DNA of 64,000 bases from Microcebus murinus (GCF_040939455.1 NC_134107.1:14695537-14759536); one strand, 5' to 3'; positions 12,901 through 26,574 are shown, counted from the stretch's first letter. Notes: generated from the letters alone by a model not told the origin. A program made the numbers and translations.

Positions 12901-15063
12901 AAATTCCTGGCTGGTTGACTGGCCACGAAGTGTCAGAGGCAGACCAACCCCAAACGCATTCCATGGGCCCCGTAGTCCCTTGGCTTTCGCTACACAGAGT
13001 GGCCTTTTTCCTCTTTGCTTTGAGAATTCCTGCCCCCTTCCTCCTCCCGCTATCCCACGGAGGGGCAGCCGCCAGCCGTGAATGAATTCCTGAGGCTGCT
13101 GAGGCTGGAAATCAATTAAGGTGGAATCGTGGCTCGCTCTCCCGAGAGACACGGGCTCATTTCCTGCAGCGGGAGGGAGCACAGCGATGTGTGGTTTGGG
13201 CTGGACCCGATCCCCAGGTAGGAGAGCCAGGAGTGGGCTGAATACGCTCTTCAGTATTAATTTAAAAAGCTCCCAAGCGCTGAGAAACTAGACCCAGAAA
13301 CAAGCTGCTTGGGGACACGCAGACTGCGTTTTCTGGTGTCTGTTGCCCCGTCCACAGAGTTGGGGAGACATTGGTGGCTGGTCTGAGGACTCAATGTTCA
13401 GGGCACTGCCCGCGGCCACCTTCCCCACCCGAGGCCCCCAGGTCTCCTCCAAGGTGCAGGGTCCAGGCCATGGCTGGGGAGAGGGGGCAAGGCAGGGCCC
13501 CCATCTGTGGGCCATGATCGCTGTGGTTGTGGGGGGAGGTGGCAAGGACAGAGCTCCTCTTGTCCCCCGGTTTGGAAGGACTGCTCCAGAGAGGCAGGGC
13601 CAGGTGGGAACTGTAGACAAGGACCTGTCCTGAGCCTCCCCGGGATGACATGAGGTCCCCGGTGAGTTCAGCTGGTGTGCGCCGGTAGGGCCAGCGTGGG
13701 TGTGAGAGGGGTCCCTGGACCCCTGGCCACCATGCGTCGGCTGCTCTGAGCCCCTGTCCCAGGAGGACGCTCACCTGTCCTGGGGGCAACTTGGGGTAGG
13801 GGAGGGCGTTAGACGGGGACTCAGCGGTGCTGGAGGAATCCTGGCTCTGTCACCGTCCCTGTGAGCCTGGTCCAGGCTCTTCACCTTCCGCACGTCCACA
13901 TCCACACCTGGATGTGTGGGGGCTGGGACACTGCTCTCCCCCCTGCCTGTGTCTCCGGCATCTGAAGGAGGGGGAGGCACCCTGTGATTCAGGCCCAGGC
14001 TTGAAGGGTCCCCATTTCAGTGTGACCTGCTGGCAGTATAAAAGCAGCTCGTTTTCCTGGATTCCTTCCCGGCCCCCAGGCAATGGCAATCGCAGGCGCC
14101 CGCAGGGCCTGGGAGACATTTCAGTAGCTCAGTCCAAGCACTTGAAGTTGAAACACTCGCTGCTTGATTCCTTCCATCCTCCAGAGATGGTTTGTTCGTT
14201 TTAGCTGGTGATTATAAATCAAAGGCCAAATGCACAGGAAGCCGCTTTTATGGAGATGTTAATGAAGCCAAAGGGAGAGGGGTTTGGAAATGGCCTTTGG
14301 GGGGCCTGGAGCAGGGACTCTCACTGACTCTCCTATCCTGGCTGTGCCTTTATTGCATTGAGATCAGCAGCTGGTTCTGTTAAAAATCAAAGATAGGAGG
14401 GGTGAGCACGATGCAGCGGTTGAAAACGGCACAACGGTTTGCAGCGATGGGAAACACCATCGCTCGGGCGTGAAGCGGAAGGGCAGCGATCAAGCTCCAC
14501 GTGTGGACTTACGGCGCAACCACAGCTACATCGTGTGTTGTAATTTGCAATTTATGACTTTGTGTTTTTAATTTTTAAAATACTGCATATGTAATGTACA
14601 CATATATTATAATTTTAATGTACAAAATATTGGCTACTGGTACTTCCGTACTAAAATGAAAGTTTATATGTAAACGGTCACCATCAGTGGGCGCTGCCTG
14701 TGGGCAGATCCTGCAGACAGCCCTCGCTGCGGCTCACAGGGTCCGCACGGCACCCTCGAGAGGCAAATCCTCTTCTTCCCCCGTTCCCTGGACGGGGAAA
14801 CGAGACCAGGGAAGGTTGAACGATGGGTTGCACGGCTTGGAGGTGAAACAGCCAGAACCACCCCCCTGCCCCCAGGGCCTCTGCCCCTCCACTCCCCTGC
14901 TCTCTGTGCTGTTTCAGAGACACCTGCTTCCTACTACACAGGCTGGGGGAAAAAAGATGCTTAGATGGGAGATTCATTGTCTCAGGGGTGGAGAGGTTAT
15001 TTATGGCTGATTACAATTTCTTCTTTAGATATTTGTGCATTTTCTAAAATGTCAACGTATGAT
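12901..15063. other. 2.2 kb without a recognised gene; candidate regulatory cluster
   Basis: Mostly single-copy sequence. A MIR in minus orientation is suggested at about 14690-14910. TCF/LEF, ETS and GATA-like sites lie at 14218-14396 (listed separately). No exon candidate. Confidence 0.45.
14218..14396. promoter_or_regulatory. Speculative lymphoid enhancer-like motif cluster
   Basis: ATCAAAGG (14218-14225) and ATCAAAGATAG (14386-14396) are TCF/LEF-like, the second joined to a GATA site. ACAGGAAG (14234-14241) is ETS-like and a CAGCTG E-box lies near 14368. Such sites occur together in T-cell enhancers, and CD6 and CD5 are T-cell genes. Short motifs arise by chance, so this is a prompt for testing only. 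Confidence 0.15.
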
Positions 15064-15631
15064 TGTGTAGAGGAGAAAGAAGCTTTTCCTCTACTGTCTT
15101 TGGTTCGGTGCCGGACACCTGAGAATCGAACTGGTGGAAGACAGCTGCACGGGAGGGAAGGCTGATTTCACACCCACACAGGGGCTTCACAGGCAAGCAG
15201 TGAACACCCAAAGAAGGGCTCAGACCCAGGGCTTTATATGCATTTTAACAAGAGATAGTAAATCACGGAAAAGCAGCTAGTCACAAGAAAGGCTGGGGGT
15301 TTTGACTTCTAGGAGCAGTCAACTGTGGGAAGGCAAATGCGTGGGAAAACTAATGGGAGAAAAGGAGGATCAGTAAGGTTTGTTACGCAGCCTAAGTGGG
15401 TGACACGTCCCCAGCGAGTAAGAGTCGTCCTCCGATTTCTGGTCTGGGGCAAGGAGATACCTTTACAAATGGAATTTTATGTTTTTTTTTTTTTACAAAG
15501 GAAAAGTTATGTCCTGCTTTTAGATAGAGGGAGAGCAGAGAACTTTATTGCTTTCAGCTCAAAATAGCCCTTATGCCAAAGCGGCGTATTTGGGGGTGGC
15601 ATACTCTGATCCCCTTCAACTGTATATGACA
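15064..15631 (-). mobile_element. Candidate solitary retroviral-type LTR, minus strand
   Basis: Read on the minus strand it starts TGTCATATAC and ends TCTACACA (TG...CA). It has a TATA-like GCATATAAAGCCC followed by a CT/G-rich leader, as in class I endogenous retrovirus LTRs. No internal retroviral genes are attached. A clear target-site duplication was not found, so the ends are approximate and the family is not assigned. Confidence 0.5.
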
Positions 15632-15831
15632 TTTATGCCAGGAAAAATGTGATTGCATTTCTTGTTTTAAGTGTCCTACCTTTAAGGACACAAATGAAAG
15701 AAGAAAGATTGTGCGTTTAAAATGTCTACTGCAGACATTTGGGTAGAAAACCGATGTACCATGTAAGACATGACTTAGGAAAGGACTGAAAAGCCACTCA
15801 GATTAAACAGGCATTAAGAATGACAGGCTGG

Positions 15832-16165
15832 GCTGGGCACGGTGGCTCATGCCTGTAATCCTAGCTCTCTGGGAGGCCAAGGCAGGAGGATTGCCTCAGG
15901 TCAGGAGTTCAAGACCAGCCTGAGAAAGAGCGAGACCCAGTTTCTACTAAAAAATAGAAAAATTAGCCAGGTGTCTTTGCAGGTACCTGTAGTCCCAGCT
16001 ACTCAGGAGGCTGAGGCAGGACGATCGCTTGAGCCCAGGAGTTCAAGGTTGCAGTGAGCTATGATGATCCCACTGTACTCTCCGAGAGTGACAGAGCAAG
16101 ACTTCATCACAAACAAAAACCAAAAAATGAAAAAACTGAAAATCAGACCAAAACAAAAAGGAATA
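15832..16165 (+). mobile_element. Alu, older subtype without the long lemur linker
   Basis: Dimeric Alu starting ggctgggcacggtggctc with linker 'aaaaatagaaaaattagcc' and a mixed A-rich tail to about 16160. Flanks gaatgacaggctgg and gaataataggctgg are a probable diverged target-site duplication. Confidence 0.9.
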
Positions 16166-16175
16166 ATAGGCTGGA

Positions 16176-18731
16176 GGGTGACAGGAGTCCAGGAAAGCAG
16201 GTGTGGGGCAGGCCCTGGGAGGCCTCGTGGGGAAACACAGTCACAGCAAGCAGGGCCACAGGTGGCCAAGGGCAGGGCACAGTGGTTTGTCAGGAACACA
16301 GAGGGTGGCTGCAGGCGGCTTCTCTCTGCTTTGGACGCCTGTGGTGGATGTTGTTTCACTTGTTCCATTTTAAAACTTGGAGGAAACAAGGGGGAAAAAA
16401 AAATCAATCAATTCATTTAAAAAAAAGGAAACAAAAATCAAACTGTAGCAATGATTCGCCATCACAAAGCATTGCTTCATTACAAAATAAAAAAAGAAAG
16501 ATGAGAAGAGCATCCTCTTCCCGCAGCGGGGGGCGGCGGGGCTGTGCAGAGAACACGGGGTTCAGTTGAACGTGCTATGACTGTGTGTGAAAAATAGATC
16601 TAAAGGGCTTTGAAAACTAGGAGTTGTAATAACCACACAGCCTCGGCAGCTCGGGTTTATTAAAAGCTTACTACATGCCAGGCACCGTGCTGGGAGTGTC
16701 ACGCTGTCACAATAGCTAGATGACTAGATCGAGACGGGTCCTGGCGCCTGTCGTGTGCGAGCCTTGCTCTAAGAAGGTTGGGTGCCCTGGCTCCCTACGA
16801 GTCCAAACGGCCCTGTGAGAGGAGGCACAGAGAAGGGACGTCAACAGCTACTTAGTGCAAGGTGGGCGCCGTGGTAACTGCATTTCACCTTGAGGGAGGC
16901 GAATTTCTAGCTCAAGGTCATGGGTACATGTGCAGTCAATGTCAAGACGTATTGTGTTGGGGAGCATTTCTTTAGAGCCCTTGTGTTGGGGTGCTGGGCC
17001 AGGTATTGGGGTTTGTCTTAATGTGAGCCACTTGTAAGACAACGCGGCGTGGAGAATTGACCGTCACTGTCTGCTGAGGCCAGGTCTTTACGACAGCTTT
17101 GGCCAACTTCAGTTAACGTGGAAAGGTTGTGCTTTCTGTGATCTCACTTGAAACTGGTTAGTGTTTTAAGAACAGGCAGCCACGTGGCTTCCACCGAGAC
17201 CAACAGCCAGGAGGGGGGGCATGGGTCAGGATTGGAAGCCGTCACCTGCTGAACCGTGTGTGCTGAGCTCACAGCAGGTGGACAGGGGGTGGGAGGACAG
17301 AGTGCCCACCAGGGCCTGGATGGACAGGTCAGGGAAGGCTTCCTGGAGGAGGTGGGGCTCACAGGCTGGACCAGAGAGGGAGGGCGGGTGGGCAGGCCAG
17401 GCAGTGGAGAGGGCAAGCACAGCAGCTCGATGACCTGGAAGAAGGTGATGTTTGTGCAGTCTGGTGGGGACGAGCCACCTGTGCGGGCGTCTTTGCTCGT
17501 GCCTGGGCAGCAGCGTGGAGCTTTAGGCGCTGGAGGGCTTTTTGGTTTTTGTTTTGCTTTGTTTTTAAATCCAGGCTTTCTCTCAGTCACCTTAAAACCT
17601 GGTAGGCCACTAATTTAGAGTTCTGGATCCGCAGGAGATGGCCTTTCAAGGGTTATTTTAATTTACTGACTTTGTCACCTTTACCTGGCGGGCAGGGAGG
17701 AGAACAGGTCTGTTTTGATGGTTAAGAACAAAAGGCGGCGGAGTGGTTGAGGAAGACGTGGAAAGGGCCAACGAGGACTTTGTTCTGAGGCTGCAGCGAC
17801 TGGGGGTGACTCAGACCAGCCCATCAGAGTGACTCCCCCTCCTCAGGCAACCCAGTCGTCAAAGGCAGGGAAGGGGCCGGGAGTTAGGGGACCTAACTTG
17901 TCCCATCTGACTTCTAACACTTACTCACTCCCCTTCCCATTCCACCATGGATATGAGGCAGCAGTGCAAGGAAGGGAACAGGATGAAAACGAACCAAGAA
18001 AAATCTGGGTGATAAGAAAACATGGGTGGAAAATAAGATGAATTTTATGGGAAGGTTATCCACATGGTGCATCATACCAAAAGGTCTCTTCATTTTATTG
18101 GTGGTGGGGGCACTTGTTTGCATATGAGCTTCCTGGTGGCCAAAGCAAAGATGCAAACCCAGAGCCCTGAGGATCCTCTCTATCGTCTCAAAAGACATTC
18201 TCATCATTTCTATAAGCAATAAATAGCAAGTTTCATGGGACTGCTCCTTATAAAATCCCTTGATGACTGAAGGTCCCCCCACAAAGTAAAAGTAGTTCTT
18301 TAGGACCAAAGCAAGTTAATGCTTGTGAAAGACACTTACAAGTGGCTAGATGTAATTACCGTTGTAGCAGGGATTTATGCATCGGAGGATTGGGCCTTTA
18401 TAAGCCTAGTTTATAGAGTCAGAGACGCTGTTTAAAGCTACAGTTGTTGATAAGAGTTTTCCCCAACTGCCTTTAGAAACTGCCCAGTCCTCAGAAATGA
18501 AGTGACGCACAAAATGTGCGTAGCACATAGTATGTGCACAGTTAATGTTTGCCATTGCTGTTTTTGGGTCAGAGCCAATCTGCCCAGGCGAATCCCGCTC
18601 TTAGGCTTGCTACATGCCATCTAAAGCTCTCTGTTAGGAAGAGGCCCATTTTATGAGCATTCACGAGGGGCATGGTGCTGACAGCAGGCGGATTCCTGAG
18701 AGATTTGCTGCAGAGCAAACATGAAGTTCAA

Positions 18732-18738
<7 letters not shown>
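16176..18738. other. 2.6 kb without a recognised gene; MIR and L2 remnants
   Basis: An antisense MIR is likely at about 16650-16930 (aagcttactacatgccaggc, gaggcacagagaaggg). An L2 remnant is suggested at about 17325-17490 (gtcagggaaggcttcctgga, then ggaggtgg). The remainder, including an AT-richer part at 17900-18450, shows nothing that can be named. Confidence 0.45.

Positions 18739-18781
<43 letters not shown>
18739..18781. repeat. (GT)n microsatellite
   Basis: About 21 uninterrupted GT units. Confidence 0.98.
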
Positions 18782-18784
<3 letters not shown>

Positions 18785-20440
18785 ACTCTGAGAACAGAAT
18801 CACTGGGAGGAAGGCAGGTGGCTGCACAGCCCTGCATTTTGGCGAGATGCTGGCCTGGCTGAAGACAGAGCTGCATTCTGGTGGTTTATAGCCCAAGATG
18901 TCACCAGAAGCCACCTCCCAGTCATCCTGCGGACCAGGAAACATGTACCGTTCGTTGAAGGCTGGTGGTAATTTGAAGGCTTCCACAGTCTCATTTCAGA
19001 GGCGATCACTATTCTTAGCTGTGCAGATTGCTCTAAATTACACCGAGCACTTCATATTCCTGAGAAGTCAGCTGCCTAAAAACAAATCAGAGAATGCTGC
19101 AGCTGGAGGCATTTCAGGAGTCCCTCGATGTCCACTATGTCCTCTTCTTACAGAGGAGGAAACTGAGGCCCCGACCAGGATAGTGGATTGACTGTAGACA
19201 GGAAGTTAGAATGGAGACTGACCCCCGGCCCAGCTCACTCACCGATATGCTAATGACTAAGTGAAATATTGCAGACAAGCTCAGTGTGCATCAATAGCGC
19301 ATCGGTTAAATAAATAATGGCTCATTCTTACAAGATGCATGGGTGGAAATATTTTAATGCAGACCATTAAAAGAGAATGAGGCCGATGGACTTTTATTGC
19401 TGTGGAGGGTGTCTGCGACATATTGATGGGGGGAAGAAGCAGTTTGTAAAACCACATGCATGTGTCTCTGTGCCTATGTGTAGTTATCTACCTGCTGTTG
19501 TACAGTCAAATGTTAGATAAACGTGGTTATCTCGAGGTGGTGGGATTTTAGATTATTTTTACTTTCTTCTTTAGGTTTTGCACAATGATTCGTGTTTAGC
19601 CTTTTTTTTTCTTTTATCCTTTCCATGGGTTTGTTATGAAAAACAGCTACATTAATTTTGAAAAGTATTAATTGCTCGTTTAAAGTAGGTTTCAAAAAGT
19701 TATCAAGGAACTACATGTTTATGGTCCCAAACTTGGAAAACTGTTTTAAAAACTAGAAAGAAAAAAGAATCCCATCCAATCCCACCAGCCAGAGTGTCAC
19801 GGGTGGGCGGCTGTTAGGTTTGTTTGCTGCACATCTTGCTGGGGTTTATGAAAAGAATCACTTCTGAAAACTGCGTAAAACTCTGTCTGATCTATATACC
19901 AGAATTTACCAAATGGGTCTCCTAAATGTTAAACATCTAGTTCTAGTTTTTTTCCTTCTGACTCATGTGGTAAATGACATCTTTGTGCCTGTGTTTGTCC
20001 ACACGGTTTCCTTAGCGGTTCCTGGATGTGGGTCCCCTGATCAAAGCACAGGCTTCGTTAAAGCCCTTGGTAGGCGCGTCTCAGGTCTTTGAAAGTCTGT
20101 CTCTCAATTTACGTTCCAACCTGAAGTGAGAGAAAGTGCCTATTTGACCCCAGTCTCACAGACTTGTGACTGTCTTTAAAAAATATTTGCTAGTTAGTCA
20201 TCTTAAAGCACATGAGGCTGAAAATCGAGAGGCTGGTGCTGAGCTGGGGGAGGCGGGGGCGGAGTGCTAGGGACGCCATTTGATGCTGGTGTCACGACCT
20301 CTGAGTCCTTCCAACTCCCTCCAACAAAGATCCCGGGACACGAGGAGAGGTGGGTGTGAAGGCACCCGAGGTCCAGGACAGAAGACCAAGGATCATGATT
20401 TACAGGTTAAAAGCAGTTGCCCCTAAACCCAAATGGCATT
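18782..20440. other. 1.7 kb without a recognised gene
   Basis: A short MIR-like remnant lies near 19130-19200 (acagaggaggaaactgaggc). A stretch at about 19290-19420 resembles an L1M 3' segment (taaataaataatggctcatt). No exon candidate. Confidence 0.4.
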
Positions 20441-20486
20441 TGTGTGTGTGAGTGTGTGTGTGTGTGTGTGTGTGTTTGTGTGTGTT
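20441..20486. repeat. Imperfect (TG)n microsatellite
   Basis: TG dinucleotides interrupted by an A and a T. It appears as a VCVCV-type spurious frame. Confidence 0.95.
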
Positions 20487-20834
20487 GGAAAGCTGGGGGT
20501 ATTGAGTAATTTTAAAGTTCTCCTAAAGGATAAACTGGAGAGAATTAGCAAGAAATTCTTGAAACATAAGAATGGTAAAACAGAGCCTTTCCTTCCAGAT
20601 ATTAGGATTTCAGTGTTTTGTAAAAGTAGAAACTAGAAGATAATATAGGGCAATGTTTATCTGATTTAAGGATGAGAGAAAGACTTACCAGGCATAGAAT
20701 ATGAAGGAGTCTGTAAAAGGAAAATGGAAATAGGTTTTAAAATTCTGTAAATCATAAAGCACCATGAACAAAATTTTAAGCTATTGGATAACCAGCACGT
20801 ATTTGCAACGTATATGAAAGACGATTAATGTTCC

Positions 20835-20930
20835 TCTTATTTATTCATGCATTCAATATTTATTAAGTGCTTATAATGGTTGAGGCACAGTTCTAAATGC
20901 TGGGGACTCAAAAACATATTAAATACTTTT
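20835..20930 (-). repeat. L2 LINE 3' end
   Basis: Antisense L2 tail: ttcaatatttattaagtgct, gaggcacagttctaaatgct, ggggactcaaaaac. Confidence 0.7.
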
Positions 20931-21177
20931 ACATGTCTGTAAGAAAAAAGGAAAATAGGTGAAAACATAAGCAACTTACAAAAGAAAAGATAGAAGTGGA
21001 CAATAAACATGAAAAAAACCCCTAACCTCTGTAATAATCATGAGCATGCGAATTTCTCAACAATTTTTCACTCTAAAATAGTTAAAAAATTTTCAGGACA
21101 GTTGTACTGAATTTTGACCAGTTGAAGCATAAATAGTGAAAACATTTTGCAGACAATTTAATAATAGTTTTTAAAAT

Positions 21178-21509
<332 letters not shown>

Positions 21510-21584
21510 TAAAAATTATTTTTAAGGCCTGGCACAATCACACACACACACGGACTCAACTGAAGTGTTTAACGGTTGAGTACT

Positions 21585-21715
21585 AGTTTACTAAATTAAG
21601 GCACACTTATACAGTGGAGTATTATGTAGACATTAAAAACTTTGTTTTCTAGAAATATTTAATGACATATCACTAGGTGAAGAAAAGTAGGATGTAAAAC
21701 TATATAATTTTTTTA
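21585..21715 (+). mobile_element. Probable L1M-type fragment
   Basis: The segment cagtggagtattatgtagac then attaaaaac, followed by tatcactaggtgaagaaaag, resembles the region near the 3' end of old L1 elements that precedes the AT-rich tail. Confidence 0.4.
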
Positions 21716-21851
21716 AATTATATGTGTTTAAAAGTACACAATGTTCATACATGTATATATATATTTAAAGGACTAAAAAGACATGAACAAAAGTTGAAAG
21801 AATACAAAGCAAGTTGTCAACTTTGGGGAGGAATCTCTTATTTCTGCTTTT

Positions 21852-22186
21852 ATTTATTTATTTATTTAGAGACAGAGTCTCGCTTTGTTGACCAGGCTAG
21901 AATGAGTGCCATGGTGTCAGCCTAGCTCACAGCAACCTCAAACTCCTGGGCTCAAGCAATCCTCCTGCCTCAGCCTCCCGAGTAGCTGGGACTACAGGCA
22001 TGCGCCACCATAACCGGCTAATTTTTTCTATATATATTAGTTGGCCAATTAATTTCTTTCTATTTATAGTAGAGATGGGGTCTCGCTCTTGCTTAGGTTG
22101 GTTTCAAACTCCTGAGCTCAAGCTATCCACCCACCTCGGCCTCCCAGAGTGCTAGGATTACAGGCATGAGCCACCACGCCCAGCCA
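21852..22186 (-). mobile_element. Lemur-type Alu, full length, minus strand
   Basis: (TTTA)n-like head, then gagacagagtctcgctttg, linker 'atattagttggccaattaat', and end ccaccacgcccagcc. Flanked by the perfect 14-bp duplication ttatttctgctttt at 21838-21851 and 22187-22200. Confidence 0.96.
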
Positions 22187-22200
22187 TTATTTCTGCTTTT

Positions 22201-22779
22201 AAATTTTAATTATTAATATTTTGTTTTAAAAATTTTGCTACAAGGAAGTACTGCTTTTGTTAATAAGGAGATAATTTAGGATGTTCACATAAGATAAAAA
22301 GTCCAGTTAATATTATTCAATGCACACAAATAACTAGTAAAATATGCAGGAGAAAATAGCATTATGATGATTTGGATTTTAAACTATATTTTTCTTCTTT
22401 TTTGTATTTTCTAAATTTTCTACAACAAATAAATATAGGTTTTATAGCTGGGAAGTAAACCACAACTATTATTACAAAGTGCCTAAAATGTTGAAATGAC
22501 CTTACTAATTATTTTTTCTACATTCAGCATGCCCCTAAATTCAGGAGACATAGGATAAACTTATTTTAAAATATTATGTTAGTTACACTTTCCAAATACA
22601 TGTTTTTCTTCAACCTCTAGACACTTTTCAGGTGAGGTACCTCTATATTTGAAGCCATAGATCCAATTGTTAATCTGAAAAAAGTACAATAAGTCTTCTT
22701 TCCAGACTTTTGGACCTTCTGTAATGTATTTGTGGCACTGGAAGTTGAAGAAAAACATACTGAGCATAGTATTCAAAGG
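22201..22779. other. AT-rich stretch, no gene seen
   Basis: Low-GC sequence without identifiable genes. It may belong to an older LINE, but no family could be assigned. Confidence 0.4.
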
Positions 22780-23390
22780 GTGTAACATGCTGTTTATGTA
22801 AATGTGGTCCAACCACTTTGGAAAATGGTTTGACAGTTCCTTATGCAATTAACCATACAGCTCCCATACAATCCGATAATTTTACTCCTAGGTATTTGCC
22901 CAGGAGAAGTGAAAGCTCATATCCCCACATGGCTCGTACATGAAAATTTATAGCAGGACTGTTCTAACAGCCCCGAACTGGGAACTGACCAATTGTCCAT
23001 TAATGAGGAAAGGGACAAAATGTGGTGTGTGTGTATCTCCATATTTCTCTACAATAAGAAAGAACAAACCACTGATCTCACAACAACATGGTGACTTCTA
23101 GAACATGGTGCTGAGGGAAGAAGGAACGGCATATCAGTCCATATTATCAAATTCTGGAAAGGACAGAACCAAGCTATAGTGACAGAAAGCCCATCCGTGG
23201 TTGCCTGGGGCTGGGGTGGGGCACGGCTGCAGGGCACGAGCAGCCCGGGGGGCTAGTGGAGAGGTTCTATGTCTCAGCTTTGGTGGTTGCATGGATACAT
23301 GCATTTGTCAAAACACTTCCGACCATCCTCTTAAAAATAGACGTGTTTTATTGTACACAATTATTTCTCAGCAAAGTTAATGTTTTAAAA
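22780..23390 (+). mobile_element. L1M-type LINE, end of ORF2 and 3' UTR
   Basis: The sense-strand L1M order is clear: accactttggaaaatggttt, cagttccttatgcaattaac, ttttactcctaggtatttgc, caattgtccattaatgag, aatgtggtgtgtgtgtatc, gtggttgcctggggctgggg, ggtggttgcatggatacatg. Many stops are present. No functional frame. Confidence 0.8.
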
Positions 23391-25374
23391 GGGAGTTTAT
23401 TCCATGCAGGGCCAGCCATGTCATTAGAAATTAAGACAGTGGCAGAAAAGGATGAAACTGAGCTCGGGCCCTTCTGGTTGTGGGGCCCTGCACAGGCCCT
23501 GCACCCCCTAAGCTGCCCCAACGCTGCTTCCAGACTTTTCAGACTCTCAGATGCCTGGGGGCGTGTGTGCGTGCATTTGTGTGTGTGTGTTTGTGTGTGC
23601 GCCCATGTGCGCACGTGCAAGAGAGAGAGAGAGACCGTTTCACATAAATGGGATCTTACTATCAATGCTGTTCTTAAATTTGTTTTTTAACTCTGTAATA
23701 ACGGGCTGAGTCACCTCTCCAAGGCAATAAATTGAGCGCCACAGCAGTCTCCGAAGAGCATTCCGTTGTGTGCCTCCCTGATCGACCAAGCTCCTTTGGA
23801 AGGCATTTTGGGATGTTTTCCCTTCCTCACAATCAGCAACATGCAGCCCCCACACAGCGTGGGGCTCTCTCTGTGCAACAGAAATTTCTAGGCCCTCCCA
23901 GCAGCCGGGACCCCTCGTGCCCCAGGTGCGGTCTCTGTATGCCCCAGACGGGCTGTTAGCCTTGAGCATTTCCCTTCCCGCCTTCCCTTTTTCTCCAGCC
24001 TGAACAGAGCGGCCAGGGCTCTAGAATGATGGACTTTCTTTAGCTCAGAGGCCGCTGCTGCCCTCCCGCTCCAGGACCCGTGGCGCCGGCTCTCGCAATG
24101 ACTGAGGTCACTCCGGGCCACTCCGGAGGCCTCGAAGGCAGAGCACAAGGCTGTGACCCGGACTCCTGGGGGGTCAAGGAGGCCAAGGCCCTTCCCCAGG
24201 TGGGGCTGTCATTAAGCATCCCCTTAGGATGCAAGGAGTTCTGGGCCTCAGGATTTCCAGAATCTACCTCGAGGCGGCTTTCTATCCCAGGGGAGGGATA
24301 CCTTTCAAGGGAGCCTCAGTCTATATTTTTGCCATATGCAGCTCTGTGTTGGCTTCCCACACCCAGAACCTTCTCTGGGCCGCTGGCTTTTAGGGTCTGC
24401 CGAGGTGACCTGCTCTGTGCAGCCGTGGGACTTGGGGCCACCCTCTGCCAGCCACGCGTCAGGTCCCACGGTGTTTACGTCTGTCAGGGCTGTTTGGAAT
24501 GGGAGAGACGGTGGCCTCTGACCAGCTGCAGTGCCTTAGGGAATCTCTGTCACCCTCTCCGCCCTCCACTTTGCTACACGGTGTGATCTGTGCATTCCGG
24601 GAGCCTTGAGGATCTTTACGGTTTCTTCTAGGCCCGAAATGTCGGGAACTTGTTTCTCTTTGTCCAGAACAGAAGGCACTTTTCTCAGCTTGGAAGGACT
24701 TTAGTCTGTCCCTTCAGGGCACCAGCAATAAATCCTCTGCAAGGGAAAATGGATGAGGATGAGGGAGGGGAGGAGGAGGAGGAGGAGGAGGAGGAGGAAG
24801 GGGAGGAGGAGGAGATGATCCCGTGGGAGGGGGCTTCCCTGGGTGCAATGGCTGCTGCTGTTTCTTCTTGGCCACACGGGGGGCTCTGTGTCCTCCCGGT
24901 GGCCGTGTGATCAGTTAGTGGTTGCCTCGAGCACCCTGGGGAGGCCTCGCCAGGCTCATCGGGATTCATGCCCCTTAGGAAAGAGACGGTAACTGAAGAG
25001 TGGTTCCGCCAGGGTGAGGGGACATGTCCACAGTCGAGGAGAAACGAAGTGGGCCTGGTCACAGGAGGTGGAGGCGGGTTCTACTCGTCGACTGCTGCCG
25101 CAGTGGGGAGGAGGGTCCGGCGGAACTGAGCTCACTCGGTTTGTGCAGAGGAGAATGGTGTTTCAAAGGGGGAGAAGCAAGCTGGGGCCCAAGCAGAGGT
25201 GGGGAAGTGAAAAATTACAAAAATCGAGTGCGGTGAGAGGCGGTCAGTGTCTGCGTGATGAGGCCTTTACCAAAGTGAGGCTCCTGCCTGCTCTTGCTGA
25301 CAACTACGCACGGGTGACTCCGCTGGGGTGAAGGAGATGCATGTTCATCTCAAAGGGCCAGAGAAAGGATTTAT
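23391..25374. other. 2 kb without a recognised gene
   Basis: Single-copy, moderately GC-rich sequence with a GT-rich tract (about 23565-23610) followed by a GA tract, and a (GGA)n array at 24.77 kb. Frames of up to 168 codons show no recognisable domain. Confidence 0.45.
24768..24814. repeat. (GGA)n microsatellite
   Basis: About 15 GGA units with one GGAAGG break. The plus strand reads as poly-Glu and the minus strand as poly-Ser, both spurious. Confidence 0.95.
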
Positions 25375-25390
25375 GACAGCAGCTTTTTAT

Positions 25391-25723
<333 letters not shown>

Positions 25724-25739
25724 AGACGGTAGCTTTTTA

Positions 25740-26574
25740 AATAAGCATCCATCCTCAGGTGCTGGCAGCCCCTAGCTTTTCCGGACAGGAACTCAAGGGG
25801 GCTGGTTTGACTCCAGGACGTGGCCGGAGGCTGCTGGAAGCTTTGCTGGAGCTTGATCCCTGTCTTGGTGCAGGAGTTTGGGCAGAGCAACAGAGTGGCT
25901 CCTCAGCTCAGAGATCTGCCTCTGTATCTTCACGCCAGGCTGCGTGGGGACTGATTTCTAGCTCCTCGACTTCCTGCCTCCCTGTCCGCGCATGGTCTCA
26001 GCGTGGTTCTCCCGTCAGCCTGTCATAATCGCTCTGCTTCCCCTGCACTATAAAGGTGGGGTCCTAACCCACCCTGGATTCTACTGGGAGGAAAAACTTC
26101 CGGGGCACCAATAAAGGGACAGTGCGAAGTGTTGGCAGTGGCACTGAGGAACCCAATGACTCTAAGATGGGTAACAAATCATTTTGCGAGTCAGATGGCT
26201 TCCAACTTTTGTTTTCAACAGCTTTTAAAAAATTAAACAATAATTTGATTCTAGATGGCTTTGTGATGTTTTTGGCCTCAAACTTGGACAGAGTTGAAAA
26301 AAAATTGAGTGGCATTACTGTGACAAACTCCTTGTGACAAACCTCATGGCCTCACTCAATAAAAATAAAAACAAGGTGCTAATCCTGTCTTGTTCTAGCA
26401 GCAAGTAATATCCACCATGGATAGGTTAACTAAGTGAGGTGGGGAAACCTAAATGCCCCATTAAGATACCTTTCCGATAAATTTAGCTTTTTGTGGCTAA
26501 CCATCATCAAATTTTGATGTTACTGATTATATTGGTATAATATCAAATATTACTTATTATACTGATGTAATAAA
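25740..26574. other. 0.8 kb without a recognised gene
   Basis: Single-copy sequence. Nothing identifiable beyond short A/T-rich tracts. Confidence 0.4.

Noticed and set aside
24650..24910. Frame with a poly-Glu run
   Set aside because: Produced by the (GGA)n repeat. There is no supporting gene structure.
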